From: Ceratotherium simum simum
Taxonomy: Eukaryota > Chordata > Mammalia > Perissodactyla > Rhinocerotidae
Length of the DNA stretch: 64,000 bases
Direction: 5' to 3'
Assembly: GCF_000283155.1 (NCBI RefSeq)
Contig: NW_004454240.1
Coordinates: 3,943,088-4,007,087 of the forward strand
A program made the translations under genes and the position numbers. Position 1 is the stretch's first letter, and each line of letters starts with the position of its first letter. Under the pieces are notes generated by a model that made no database searches, had not been told where the DNA came from, and worked only from the letters and a program-made list of their open reading frames with translations. Shown piece after piece: positions 23,108 through 35,450 of this stretch.

Positions 23108-23716
23108 CTATATCAGTATATGTTTCATGGATGCTAGAAAAGAAATTGTATTCTGCTGGTGTTAGGTGGAGTGTTCTCTAACTGTTGATCAGATATTGTT
23201 GATTGATGGTATTATTCAATTCTTCTATACCCTTGCTGATTTTCTGTCCAGTTCTATCAATTGTTGAGAGAGGAGTGATTTGTCTCTTTCTTCTTGAGGT
23301 TCTATCAGTTTTTGCTTCATGTATGTTGGACGACTTGTGCATACACATTTAGGAATGCTATGTCTTTTTGGTGGATTCTTTTATCATTATGTAATGTCCT
23401 TCTCTGTCCTTGGTTATTTTATTTGCTCTGATGTCTACTTTATCTGATATTAATGTATCCACTCCTGCTTTTTTAAAGTTAATGTTTGCCTAGTATATCT
23501 TTTTGCACCCCTTACTTTCAACCTACTTATATGTTTCAAGTGAATTTTTTGTAGATATCATATAGTTGCATTGTGTTTTTTTCTTATTCTACTCTGCCAG
23601 TCTCTGTCTTTTCATTGGTGTATCTAGATCATTTAAATTTAATATAATTACTTATATATTAGCAGTTAAGTCTGTCATTTTGTTGTTTTCTATTTGTTCT
23701 CTCTGTTTCTGTTTCT

Positions 23717-24020
23717 TTCTTTCTTTTGTATTTTTGTGAGGAAGATCAGCTCTGAGCTAACATCCGTGCTAATCCTCCTCTTTTTTTGCTGAGTAAGACC
23801 GGCTCTGAGCTAACATCTATTGCCAATCCTCCCCTTTTTTTTCCCCCCAAAGCCCCAGTAGATAGTTGTATGTCATAGTTGCACATCCTTCTAATTGCTG
23901 TATGTGGGATGGGGCCTCAGCATGGCCGGAGAAGCGGTGCGTCGCTGCGTGCCTGGGATCCGAACCCGGGCCACCAGTAGCAGAGCGCGCGCACTTAACC
24001 GCTAAGCCGTGGGACCGGCC
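23717..24020 (-). mobile_element. ERE SINE (long composite form)
   Basis: Minus orientation with a perfect 18-base target duplication CTCTCTGTTTCTGTTTCT (23699-23716, 24021-24038). It contains both the CCCCAGTAGATAGTTGTATG body and the ERE tail beyond an internal A-rich (T-rich on +) stretch. Confidence 0.97.
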
Positions 24021-24129
24021 CTCTCTGTTTCTGTTTCTATGTTTTCTTTTGCCTGCAATTCTCTGGGTTACTTGAATTTATTTTAGAATTCCATTTTGAT
24101 TTATCTGTAATGTTTTTGAGTGTATCTCT

Positions 24130-24635
24130 TTTTTAAAAAATTTAATTGCGATAAAATACACATAATATAAAATTTACCTCCTTAACAATTTTTAAGTGTA
24201 CAATTCAGTTATGTTAAGTATATTCACATTGTTGTGTAACCAATCTTGATAACTTTCATCTTGCAAAAGTGAAACTTTATGCCCATTACACAACAAATCA
24301 CCATTTCCCCCTTCCCACAGCCCCTGGAAGCTACTATTCTACTTTCTGTTTCTATGAGTTTGACTACTCTTGATAGCTGATATAAGTGAAATCAAACATT
24401 GTCTTTTTTGTGACTGGCTTATTTCACTTAACACAATATCCTCAAAGTTCATTCATGTTGTAACGTGTCAGAATTTCCTTCCTTTTTAAGGCTGAATAAT
24501 ATTCCATTGCATGTATATACCACATTTTCTTTATACATTAATCTGTTGATGGACATTGGGCTGCTTCCACCTTTTGGCTATTGTGAATAATGCTTCTATG
24601 AACATGGGTCTACAGATATCTCTTTGAGACCCTGC
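24130..24635 (-). mobile_element. 5'-truncated L1 3' end with target duplication
   Basis: An L1 3' UTR and the ORF2 end, about 0.5 kb. Perfect target duplication TTGAGTGTATCTCT at 24116-24129 and 24636-24649. Nested in the older L1, which resumes directly. Confidence 0.9.
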
Positions 24636-24659
24636 TTGAGTGTATCTCTGCATAGATTT

Positions 24660-24906
24660 TTTTTAAAGATTCTCCCTGAGCTAACATCTGTTGCCAATCT
24701 TCCTTCTTTTTTTTTCCTCCCTAAAGGCCCAGTGTATGGTTGTATATCCTAGTTGAAAGTCCTTCTAGTTCTTCTATGTGAGCCACTGCCCCAGCATGGC
24801 AACTGACAGACGAGTGGTAGGGTTCCACAACTGGGAAATGAACCCAGACCGCCAGAGCGATGAGAGTGCCGAACTTTAACTACTAGGCCATCAGTCAGGG
24901 CTGGCT
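24660..24906 (-). mobile_element. Divergent ERE-related SINE
   Basis: Shares the ERE tail (CTGAGCTAACATCTGTTGCC), the CCCAGCATGGC core and the GGGCTGGCT end. The middle differs from the other copies: CAACTGACAGACGAGTGG and AACCCAGACCGCCAGAGCG. It is probably an older or separate subfamily. It splits the L1 phrase around CATAGATTTTTT / CTAGATTTTTTAG. Confidence 0.75.
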
Positions 24907-25399
24907 CTAGATTTTTTAGTGGTAGCTCTAGGTTTTATATTTGTAAATATATTTATATATTATATTTGCATGTATGCATATATGTTTGTATAAATATAGT
25001 GTACATATAGTATATTTGTATATGTATGCACATACTTTCTCACACTCCACTGGTGTCACCATTTTACCATTCCTAGTGAAGTATAGAAACATTACCTCTT
25101 TTACATCCCTTCTACCTTCCCCATTTATAATATAATATTTACTAAATGTTTCCTCTACATACATTGAGAACTATACCAGATGATGTTATAATTTTTGCTT
25201 CAACAGTCAAAATAATTTAGAAAACATAAGAGAAGTAAATCTATTGTATTTACCCATATTTTTGCTATTACCACTATTCTTTCTTTCTTCATGTTCAAAA
25301 ATTTCTTCCTTTAGCGTTTCCTTTCTGTTTATAGAACTCCTTTTACCCATTCTTTTAGTTTAGGTCTGGTGACAAAATCTCTTAGTTTTATTTCATCTG

Positions 25400-26010
25400 C
25401 AAATGTCTTGATTTTGTTTTCATTCTTGAGGGATATTTTCAGTTGATATAGAATTCTGATTTTACAGATCTTTTCTTTCAGTGCTCCCAAAATGTTGTGC
25501 CACTGTCTTCTGGCCTTCATTTTTGTGATGAGAAATCTGTCATTAGAATTTTTTCTCTTATAGGTTAGGGATCATTACTCTTTCCCTGCTTTCAAGATTT
25601 TTTCATAGTCTTTTGTTTTTATTAATTTGACTGTGATATGTCTTGGGATGTATTTTTTCAGGTTTATCTGGTTTGGGGTTCACTTAATTTCTTGAATCTG
25701 TAGGGTTTTGTCTGTTGCCAAATTTGTGAATTTTTCAGCTATTATTTCTTTGAGTACTTTTTCATTGCTGTCCTCTTTCTCTTCTCTTTCCAGGACTCTG
25801 GAAATCATGAAAGTAAGATCTTTTGTTACAATCCCACAGGTCTCTGAGGCTTTGTCTCTCTGTTTTTGTTCCCAGTCTATATTCTGTTTTTCAAATTGAG
25901 TAATGTTTAGCATTCTGTTTTCAAGTTCACTGATTCTTTTCTTTATCCTCTCTATTTTGCTGTTGAGCTCATCCATTGTGGTTTTTATTTCAGTTGTTGT
26001 ATTTTTCCAC
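25400..26010 (-). pseudogene. L1 ORF1 relic
   Basis: Minus-strand frame (98 codons open at 25680-25976) with coiled-coil sequence MDELNSKIERIKKRISELEN and a following RNA-binding-domain-like VLKEIIAEKFTNLATDK. This is the order found in the L1 ORF1 protein. Upstream and downstream frames are broken. Confidence 0.65.
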
Positions 26011-27759
26011 TTTTTAAAAATATTTTTTATTTCTTTATTGGTACTTTCTGTTCTTTGCGGAGACTTTCTATTTTTTTATTTGTTTCAAGCACATTTGTAA
26101 TTGTTTATTTTTATGATTGCTGCTTTACAATCATTGTCACATAATTCTAGCATCTGTATGATCTCCGTGTGTCTCTTGATTGTCTTTTCTCATGAATCTT
26201 GAGATCTTCCCAGTTTTTGATATTACTTTCAGGTGGAGGCAGAAGTCCAGGTTTCCTACTCTTCCTCTTTTGTGGCCCAGGGGTACCCTCCTTTCTGCTG
26301 AGGCAGGGATAGGTATTCAGGTGCCCATGAAGCCTCCACTAGTGCCGTTATTTCTGGGAGGGGTAGGAGTGCCTCAGGACCGCTTCCTATGGGCTTCCAT
26401 TTATATTGTGGGATGGAATGGCTTAGTTATCATTGGGTGAGTGTGAAAGTGCAGTCTTGGCTCTCCATTGGGCCTCCTATCACACCGCCCTAGCGAGGAG
26501 GGTGATGGACACATTACTGCTAGGTGATAGTGCAAGTATAGGCACCCTCTGTGGTCTACAATGGCACCTTGGGGAGTAGGTGGCTTGTTACTGCCCTACA
26601 GTGATGAGAGTCCCACTAGGCATTCTCTGACAGCACCATGGTTATGTGATGGGGGCTGGGGCACCATGTTACAGGCTCCCAATTCAGCCTTTGTTGGCAG
26701 GGGTGGGTGTGAGTATTTTTCTGTAATGCTTCCTGGTATAGAGCGGTTATTGTCTAAATGTTTTCTGTGTTACTAGACTGGTTCTTTTCTGGTCTTTGGG
26801 CTAGAGAGAGTGGGCTTTTCATGGCCCATTTTTTGTATATGTCCTTTACCTTTTCCAGATTGTGGGCTTCTTCAGCACCCAGTCTGGGATATATGAAGCT
26901 AAAATGTAACCCAGGGGATTCACCACAGTGTCCTTTGTTGGAGCTGATACAGTTTCCTAATAGGCTTTCTATCCGGGTTTCTTGTTCTATCCTTGTCTCT
27001 CTCTTTTTTTTAAGTATATATTTTCTAGCTGTTTTTCTCTCTGTTGTACTCTGGGTGATTTCCTCAGGTCTGTTTTCCAATTTGCTGCTGGTAGGTTTAT
27101 AGCTTTTTTGTCTCAGCACTTTCAAGTTAATATTACTTTTTCTCTCTACTTTTCAGAGTCTTATGTTTGTTTCATATGTAATGTCTATGGTTGTTAGTTT
27201 TACTTAGTGGGAGGAATAGGGAAAAGTATTACTACTTTATCTTTCTGGAAACAGAAATATTTTCCTCTTTTTTTTTTTTAATTCTCTGAAACACCTTGTA
27301 AAACATTTGGATTATTTGATTCTTAAAGTTCTGTTAACATTCACCTGTAAAACTGCCTGAACTTACTGCCTTTGTTATGGATAAAATGGTGTAGGTGTCA
27401 ATGGGTGGATTGTAGTTTTACCATTTTAACCATTTCTAAGGGTACAACTGAGTCATGTTAAGTACATTCACAATGCTGTGCAATTATCACCATTATTCAT
27501 TTACAGAACATCTTCATCATACCAATTGGAAACTCTGTATCCATTAAGTAATAACTCCTCACTGCCCTCTCTCCTCAACGCTTGGTAACCTATATTCAAT
27601 TTTCTGTCTCTATGAATTTGCCTCTTCTAGATACTTCATATAAGTGGAATCATACAATATTTGTCCTTTTGTGTCTGGCTTATTTCACTTAACATTATGT
27701 TTTCAAGGTTTATCCATTTTGTAGCATGTATCAGAATTTAATTCTGGGTTGTCAGGAAT

Positions 27760-28245
27760 AATTATGTTACTTAAAATGGATTTTTTTTTTATATCTGTCA
27801 GGTGCACACCATGAGCAGTTGTATGAAAGTGCGAGATTTATTATACTCACAGGTCCTAAAATAGGGAGGCAGTGCCCTCCATTCAGGGGCCGTATAGGAG
27901 GAGCACCAAGGGAGTGGGCTCAACCAAGTATATGGGGAACTGAGAGAGAGACAGAGAGAAAGAGAGAAAGAGAGAAGGGAAGAGATAGAAGAGATAAAGA
28001 AGAGTAAAAGAGAGAACCCATGGGAAGTGCCTTTATTAGGGTCAATGTGGAGTACTCAAGCAAAAGGCATGAGGGGACTTCATTGGTGTGTTTGAATGGT
28101 ACTAGGTCACAGTTAGGGGAGAGAAAAAAGGGGAACTTGTGGCAGGGACCAGCTTTATCACATTGGGGCACCTAGTCACCTGGGGAGGGGGCTCACAGCC
28201 TGTTTGTGGGGATATTGAGACAGCAAGAAAATGTGAAGTTTTAAA
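27760..28245 (-). mobile_element. Probable solo retroviral LTR
   Basis: A block of about 0.5 kb that splits an antisense L1. On the minus strand it contains a CT-rich tract (about 27990-27940) and an AATAAA polyadenylation signal near 27837-27842 followed closely by CTCATGGTGTGCACCTGACA. Another AATAAA lies near 28032. These fit an LTR U3-R-U5 arrangement. No matching second LTR or internal region is present. Confidence 0.5.
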
Positions 28246-29596
28246 ATTTACAATATACATGCCTTTTCATTTAATTTAATTTTTATTTATTGCTTATTAT
28301 TTTTTAAGGTTGAATAAGATTTCACTGTATGTATACAATACATTTTGTTTATCTGTTCATCTGTTGATGGATATTTGGGTTGTTTTCACCTTTTGGCTTG
28401 TGTGAATAATGCTGCTATAAATGTTGGTGTATGTATCTGTTTGAGTCTTGCTTTAAATTTGTTTGGATATATACCTAAAAATGGAATTGCTGGATCATAT
28501 GGTCATTTTATGTTTAACTTTTTAAGGAACTGCCAAACTGTTTCCCACAGTGGCTGCACCTTTTACATCCCCACCAACAATGCACAACAGTGGCAATTTC
28601 TTCACATCCTCATCAACACTTGTTATTTTCCGTTTTTATGATAATAGTTATCTTAATGGGTGTTAAGTAATATCTCATTGTGGTTTTCATTTACATTTCA
28701 GCTTTTCACGTGCTTATTGACTATTTGTATATCTTCTTTGGAGAAAGGTCTATTCAAATACTTTGCCCATTTTTGAATTGGGTTTTTTGATTTTTGTCTT
28801 TGAGTTGTAGGAATGCCTTATCTATTCTTGTTGTTAATCCCGTATCACATATATGATTAGCAGATATTTTCTCCCATTCTGTGGGTTGTCTTTTCAGTCT
28901 CTTGATAGTGCCCTTTGATGCACAAAATTTTTTTAATTTTGATAAAGTCCAGTTTATCTGTTTTTTCCTTTGTAACCTATGCTTTTGGTGGTATATTTAA
29001 CAAATCATTGTCAAATCCAATGTCATGAAGATATCCCCTATGTTTTCTTCCAAGAGTTTCATAGTTTTAGCTCTTGACATTTAGGGCTTTAATCTCTTTT
29101 GAGTTAATGTTTCTATATGGCAAATGTAAGGTTCCAACTTCATTCTTCTGCATGTGGATATCCAGTTTACTCAGGCTCATTTGTTGAAAAGACCTTTCCA
29201 CACTCTATAGCCTTAGCTCCATTGTTGAAAATCATTTGATCACCTGTGCTAGGGTTTATTTCTGGGCCCTCTATTATATTTCATTTGTCTAAATGTCTGT
29301 CCCTGTTCCAGTACCACAGTCTTTTGATTACTGTACCTTTGTAGCAAGTTTGGAAATCAGGAAGTGTGAGTCCTACAGCTTTTTTCTACTTTTTCAGGAT
29401 TGTGTTGGCTATTTGGGTTCCCTTGAGATTTATCCATATATTTTTCAGGATGGATTTTGCTTTCTGTAAACAACGCCATGTGATTTTGATAGGGATTGCA
29501 TTGAATCTGTAGATCATTTTGGATATTATTGTCATCTTAACAATATTAAGTCTTCCAATCCATCAACATGGATGTCTTTCCATTTGTTTATGTCTT

Positions 29597-29847
29597 TTTT
29601 TTTCCCTGAGGAAGATTCGCCCTGAGCTAGCATCTGTTGCCAATCTTCCTTTTTTTTGTCTTTTTTACTTGAAGAAGATTTGTCCTGAGCTAACATCTGT
29701 GCCAATCTCCCACTATTTTGTATGTGGGTTGCCACCACAGCATGGCTGACGAGTGGTATAGGTCCATGCCCGGGATCTGAACCCCTGAACCTGGGCCGCC
29801 GAAGCAGAGCACACCAAACTTAACCACTAGACCATGGGGCTGGCCCC
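29597..29847 (-). mobile_element. ERE SINE (short form)
   Basis: Minus orientation with perfect 12-base target duplications TGTTTATGTCTT (29585-29596, 29848-29859). The tail has an enlarged spacer with a second copy of the GAAGATT..CCTGAGCTA motif separated by TTTTTTTGTC. Confidence 0.95.
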
Positions 29848-30992
29848 TGTTTATGTCTTCTTTAATTTCTATCATCAATGTTTTGTAGTTTTCAGTGTAA
29901 CATCTTTTGGCTCCTTGGTTAAATTTATTCAGAAATATTTTATTCTTTTTAATGTTATTATAAATGGAATTATTTTTATAATTTAGTTTTCAAATTATTC
30001 ACTATTAGTATATAGAAATACAGCTGTTTTTTGTATGTTGATTTTGCATCCTGTGACTTTGCTGAATTTATTAGCTCTAATAGTGTTTTTTTGTGTGGAA
30101 TCTTAGGATTTTCTACATATAAGATCGTGTCATCAAAGAATAGAGATAATTTGACTTGTTCCTTTCCAATTTGAATGTCTTTTATTTCTTTTTCTTGCCT
30201 AATTGCTCTGGCTAGAACTTCCAATACTATGTTAAATAGAAGTGGAGAAGGCAAGCATCCTTGTTTAATTCTTGACTTTAAGGGAAAAGATTTCAGATTT
30301 TCGTCATTGAGTGTGATGTTACCTGTGGATTTTTCAGATATGGCCTTTATCACATTCAGGAAACTGTCTTCTATTCCAAGTTTATTGAGTGTTTTTATCA
30401 TGAAAAGGTGTTGAATTTTGTTGAATGCTTTTTTTTTGCATCGATTGAGATTATCATGTAATTTTTCCCCTTAATTCTCTTAATATGATGTATTACATTG
30501 ATTTTCATATATTAAACCATTTTTCCATTCTAGGGACAAATACCACTTATTCATGACATATAATCCTTTTAATATGTTGCTGGATTCTGTTTGCTATTAT
30601 TTTGTTGAGATTTTTTGTATCAGTATTCATAAGGGATATTTGTCTATAGTTTTCCTTCCTTATAGTGCTTTTATATAGCTTTGGCATCTGAGGAATTCTG
30701 GCTTCATAGAATGAGTTAGGACGTGTTCCCTTCTCTTTAGTATTTTGGAAGAGTTTGAGAAGGATTGGTGTGAATTCTTTCAATGTTTGGTAAAATTAAC
30801 TAGTGAAACCATGTCATCCAGGTTTTTTCTTGTTGGGATGTATTTGATTACTGATTCAATCTCCTTACTAGTATTCATCCATTCAGATTTTCTGTTTCTT
30901 CCTGGGTCAGATTAAATAGATAATGTGTTTCTAGGAATTTCTCCATTTCATCTAGGTGATCCAAGTTGTTGGTATACAATTGTTCATAGTAT

Positions 30993-31383
30993 TTTCAACT
31001 TAGAACAAAGAGACAACTTCAAAACAAAAGGAGAGCTTTTATTTGGAGTCTTAGAATTGCAACTTGGGGTACAGAGGTTCCTACAGCAGCCAGGAAAGTG
31101 TCCCCCTGAGGAGTAAAAGTCAGGCGTTTTTATTAGTAACAAGGAGAGCCTAGAATAATTACCTCTGTTTGTTAGGGAGGGTCAATTTATCGTAGAGTTC
31201 ATTAGCTTACTTTAGGACATCTTACTGTTACTAGAAAGGGTATATTTTTGTATAGTCATTCAGAAAGTCCTTTCTCAGCAAACAACTCCCTTTTGGCAAG
31301 TCAGCAAGGCCAGCAGTTTCATATTTTTAACAAGATGGAGTCCAGCGTACAAAATGGAGTCACTGCTGTCAACTCATTTTACA
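30993..31383 (-). repeat. 3' LTR of the provirus
   Basis: The left copy on + is the 3' LTR of the antisense provirus. On the minus strand it starts TGTAAAATGAG at 31383 and carries AATAAAAGCTCTCC (polyadenylation signal) near 31040. It aligns along its length with 37115-37796 after the ERE there is removed, with many substitutions and small gaps. Confidence 0.88.
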
Positions 31384-31725
31384 TTTCCCTGTTTTGCTCA
31401 TGATTTTTCCAGAAGAAAACATCGACAGAGCAGCATTAGTTCCTAGAGGCCATAGACTCTTGATTACCTGCTCCAGTTCCTTCCAGTCCCTCTGTGCATA
31501 TGTGTGTGGGGCGTCTTGTGAAAGAGTCAACAGCAATTTCCTCCAAACCTTCTGATCCATAAAATCCATCTCGATGAAGAGCGTCTAACGTGGTCATCTG
31601 GGCAAACATAAGCTACATAGTTGAGTGATTTACAGTGGAGGTTGCAATTTTTAGTAAGCACTTGATTAACATAATGATGCATATTACTAAGATTAACAAC
31701 AATATTCTGGTTTATAATAACGTTC

Positions 31726-32166
31726 TTAATCATGATGCATTTCTGCTGGTAACCAGATAAAGAGATTAAAATAATTCCCAAGTCCTCGTGTGTGTCCTAT
31801 TTTAACCAATAAATTGATATTATCCTTCATTGTTTTTAGTTCTTGTATTATCTTGCCAGATTGGGTAACATAAAAACAACATTCTTCTCCTAGTAGAGAA
31901 CAGGTGCTTCCCTGTTGGGCCGTTAAGATATCTAGTGCCCTTCTATTTTGTAGGAAAAACTCTACCAGGCCATCAATTTGGGTTTGTGGATTTTCAAATG
32001 CTTGAACAGAAGTATTGAAAGTAGTAGTCATGACAAGAGAAAGGTTGTGGATTGCTTTCAGTACATAGAAGAATAGACAAAAGACTTCTCCCAATAGGAT
32101 GATTAAGAGAAAAGTATGAAGGGAATAAAAGAAATGTTCAGTGAGAAAGGACATAAAAATAGACAA
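31726..32166 (-). pseudogene. Env transmembrane-subunit remnant of the provirus
   Basis: A 146-codon minus-strand frame from the env gene of a class I (gammaretrovirus-like) endogenous retrovirus. It holds the segment resembling the conserved immunosuppressive-type region of the ectodomain, directly followed by a CX6CC cysteine motif (CSLLGEECC), which is typical of gammaretroviral transmembrane subunits. The surface subunit is not legible upstream. Downstream the frame stops and the membrane-proximal sequence continues in another frame (31527-31781), so the gene is shifted and truncated. Function is excluded by these breaks. Confidence 0.8.
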
Positions 32167-34598
32167 GCCTGGTCCAGAATCTTGGGAAAGCTGTCTGCAC
32201 AGGTGTTGTCTGCTTCAGTTCCTGGAAATTTTACTTTCAGGCCACCAGTGGGTGTGCAGGTCCAGTCAGGGTTTGGTGCCTTCTTTAGATATGACACATG
32301 AATCCTAGAGTCTATTCCTTGGATTTTGGCTATGCAAGGGTGGGTAAACGGTACTTGATAAGATCGCTTCCAGTGAGGTTGGAGGGAGTCTTTCTAAAGG
32401 TGTCTTTTCCAGTGTCTACAGGAAAGTTCTGGGCTGCAGATTATGATATCTGGTGTTTTTGTCTTCCAGGAGTGCGCTGTGGAAAGATTATTCTACCAAA
32501 GTATGATTATTCTCTATAAATTTGCTTAGGCCTTTTCAAAACTGAAGTATATCCCCTTTTATCAGCTGTGGATCAAAGGAAGCAGGGACTAGGTGCATTG
32601 GGCATCCTGTTATAAGGAGAACAGATTCTTATTGAACTTATGCAAATACATATATTGTCATGAAAATAAGAATATTTAAGGGTTTTAGAATTCTGGAGGG
32701 ATCAAGTAGGGAGAAAAAGATAAGTACTTGAACCTTTGTTGTAAAGATACACTTTACCAAATTGCTGTAAGTTATAGATAGCTTAGAGAGAAGAAAAAGC
32801 GGCCCTTTAAATCTGGAAAACAAAATATCAAAGCGGTTTCTCATTAGGATTTTAGAAATTCCCATCCAGTTCAGTGTTATGATCCTAAAGTTATCAAAAA
32901 CCTATATTCTAGACTACTTGTCAAAGTCTTTTCTATGAATCTTCTTGATGATGAAGCACTTTTGCAGGCACAATTTTTGCCAAAGCATCAGAGTAAAACA
33001 ATAACCGTCTATAAATGACAAAAGACTTAAAAATGCCCATTATTAAAGATCTGATGAGCAGTCATTATAATGCAATTGACAAGAGAATTTGGTTATTTTT
33101 GTGACATAGAACATTTTAGGATAATAAGTGGAGTTATGATTGATAATATTATATTAGGCCATATCAGATTTCCAGGAATTTTACATAATTTTTGAACACT
33201 TATAACATATACCTATATAGACATAATGTAAAGAAGGCTTAGTATTCTTATTTGACAATGCTTCTCATGTAATTTAATATATCAAATAATCCTAAGTAGT
33301 TTAATATCTCTCAAGTCAAAAAGACTTTATTTAGAATCTGATTTTTGGGAAGTTTGTCAAACAATATCAGAAAAGTTTTAAGACATTTGATCAAAAAAGA
33401 TCATAGGTTTTTTTGAAACAATAATTAATTATCCATTTAACAAAAGTGACAAAGAGATTTTTAAAGGCAAAAACAGGAAGTTACATAGTTCTGAGCAAAA
33501 CCCAGCTTTTCTAAGTAATCCAAGATTTGATGAAGACGAAACACAGAATCTTTGTTTTGTAGGCAGATTACATTAAAGGTAAAGAAAGTTTGTTGATAAT
33601 TTCTTATTAAGAGCAGACCAATAATCTGGGAAGACTTTGTCCTTTAATAGAGAGAAAAACCAAATTTTAATTTTGCACCAGTGTACTTTTGATATTAAAA
33701 TTTATTTTTCAATAAATTCACTTTAATCTTAGCCAGCTTGACCACACATTATAATTTCTTTTTAAAGATTCCTTTTTCACAAACCTTCTGCAACTTTCTA
33801 TGTCTATTTAGGTTTTTTCCTTTTTCTTTCTTATTTTGGAACTATCATTTTATTTTAGGACAAAATTACTTTCTTGTTTTCCTTTAATGAACATGCATCT
33901 TCGTTCTTCATACCTTCTCTTACTGAAAACACGTATCCCACTTTCCTTGTCTACTTTTCATATACAGTCATTTTCTCAATTTCAAAAACTTACGAAGTTT
34001 ATATAGAAAAGAAATAATGCAAGGCAATTGTTACAGAATAATTATAGATTTTACCTTAGAGGATAGCGTAATTGCCTATGCATTACATTAAATGAATATA
34101 AACTCCTTCTACATAGTATAGTTAAAATAAACCATATGCTTTTTGGAAGTTACAGTATGAGATTCACTTGTGTCTATAGGTTCATCCTGACATTGCTCTG
34201 CTAAAATGAGAATGATAGAACAGGCAGAGGCAACAGGATCCCCACATTATTGCTGAAGATGATTGCTCTAGGTTGAGTAGGTAGATAAAGATGTGAAAGA
34301 TGGAACAACAACTTCTAGACTGGTAGCAGAGCTATAAATATCTGGGAAGCCACCACCAGAATTCTCAGCCTTGTGAGTAGTTATAATGGGAGAAGTTCTT
34401 TTAAACAAAGACTGTTTCCTGGCTGTAAATCTGAAAAGACAAGGCAACAAAGTATGAGCCTATCAGAAAGTGATTACAGCCTGGCTTTGAGGAGTTATCA
34501 TTGTGTGTGCATAGGCCAGAAAGGATAGTTATCCTTGTATTGACCTCTCCATCTAGCCACATAGACCTTCTGTTGCTCAATTTACTGTGGTATAAGAG

Positions 34599-34966
34599 CA
34601 GTGGCTTTCAAACCACTGCTGGATTGGATTGTTCCACAGTAAGAAATATAGTGTACATTATGGTCCAGCCTATACATAACATATATAAAACCAAAATGTA
34701 ACTAAAATAAAAATTTAATAAACTGACATGTATTTCCTATTTTTAGTATATGCCATACATGCATTAGATTTTGCATTTTATGAAATTTCTAAATTTTATA
34801 TATAATTTTATAATAAATTTTGTCTATGTTAAACTTTTGTTCAATTTATAGATAAAATTGAACATATTCATTTATCTATATTGGTAAATGTAGATACCAT
34901 GTATATTTTTTATTTAAATAAATGTTAATCATAATTTATCAATGGTCTGTGACCATAGTTTGAAAA
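34599..34966. mobile_element. Possible hAT-type short element
   Basis: The left end CAGTGGCTTTCAAACC and, near the right end, GACCATAGTTTGAAAA are inverted relatives, as in hAT (Charlie-group) elements. ATAAG-type words flank both sides. The AT-rich interior has no coding frame. Confidence 0.4.
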
Positions 34967-35156
34967 ATAAGAAGTTACAGTAAATCCTTCCATAGTTAGA
35001 GAAAGCTCTACATGAGAGTTCCTTGCTTCCAGTCTTTCAAAGGGGCACCTGCTGCTTTGCATGCATTCTCTCAGCATCAGTGCACACAGTTTGCATAGAG
35101 TTAATTTACGTTTATTACTCTAAGTGTTCTGACATTTTCTCTTTGGTTCATTTTTT

Positions 35157-35450
35157 TTTTTTTTTGTGAGGAAGATCAGCCCTGAGCTAACATCCATGCT
35201 AATCCTCTTCATTTTGCTGAGGAAGACCGGCTCTGAGCTAACATCTATTGCCAATCCTCCTCCTTTTTTTTTTCCCCAAAGCCCCAGTAGATAGTTGTAT
35301 GTCATAGTTGCACATCCTTCTAGTTGCTGTATGTGGGACACAGCCTCAGCATGGCCGGAGAAGCAGTGTGTTGGTGCGCGCCCGGGATCCGAACCCGCGC
35401 CGCCAGTAGCGGAGTGCGTGCACTTAACCGCTAAGCCACAGGGCCGGCCC
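35157..35450 (-). mobile_element. ERE SINE (long composite form)
   Basis: Minus orientation, target duplication TGGTTCATTTTTT (35144-35156, 35451-35463), perfect over 13 bases. It lies inside the provirus, so it is younger than the viral insertion. Confidence 0.96.

Larger units (their letters stand above)
21725..27260 (-). mobile_element. Old L1, antisense, with several insertions
   Basis: Reading the minus strand from the right gives 5' UTR (about 27260-26100), ORF1 (about 26010-25400), the ORF1/ORF2 boundary and ORF2 endonuclease to reverse transcriptase sequence (about 25200-21730). It is interrupted by an LTR (22600-23107), an ERE (23717-24020), an L1 3' end (24130-24635) and an older SINE (24660-24906). 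All protein frames are broken. Confidence 0.7.
27410..30988 (-). mobile_element. Old L1, antisense (3' part)
   Basis: An L1 3' UTR and ORF2 C-terminus (27410-27755), interrupted by a probable LTR, resume at 28250 and run through ORF2 to reverse transcriptase and linker sequence at 30988. The frame at 29976-30401 retains a weakened reverse transcriptase box, LFFDDTILYVENP. The L1 is then split by the provirus and continues at 37797. Confidence 0.75.

Noticed and set aside
32103..32301. Retroviral surface-subunit env sequence in the 64-codon minus frame
   Set aside because: Contains cysteines and lies where the surface subunit should be, but no convincing motif was seen; left unassigned within the provirus.
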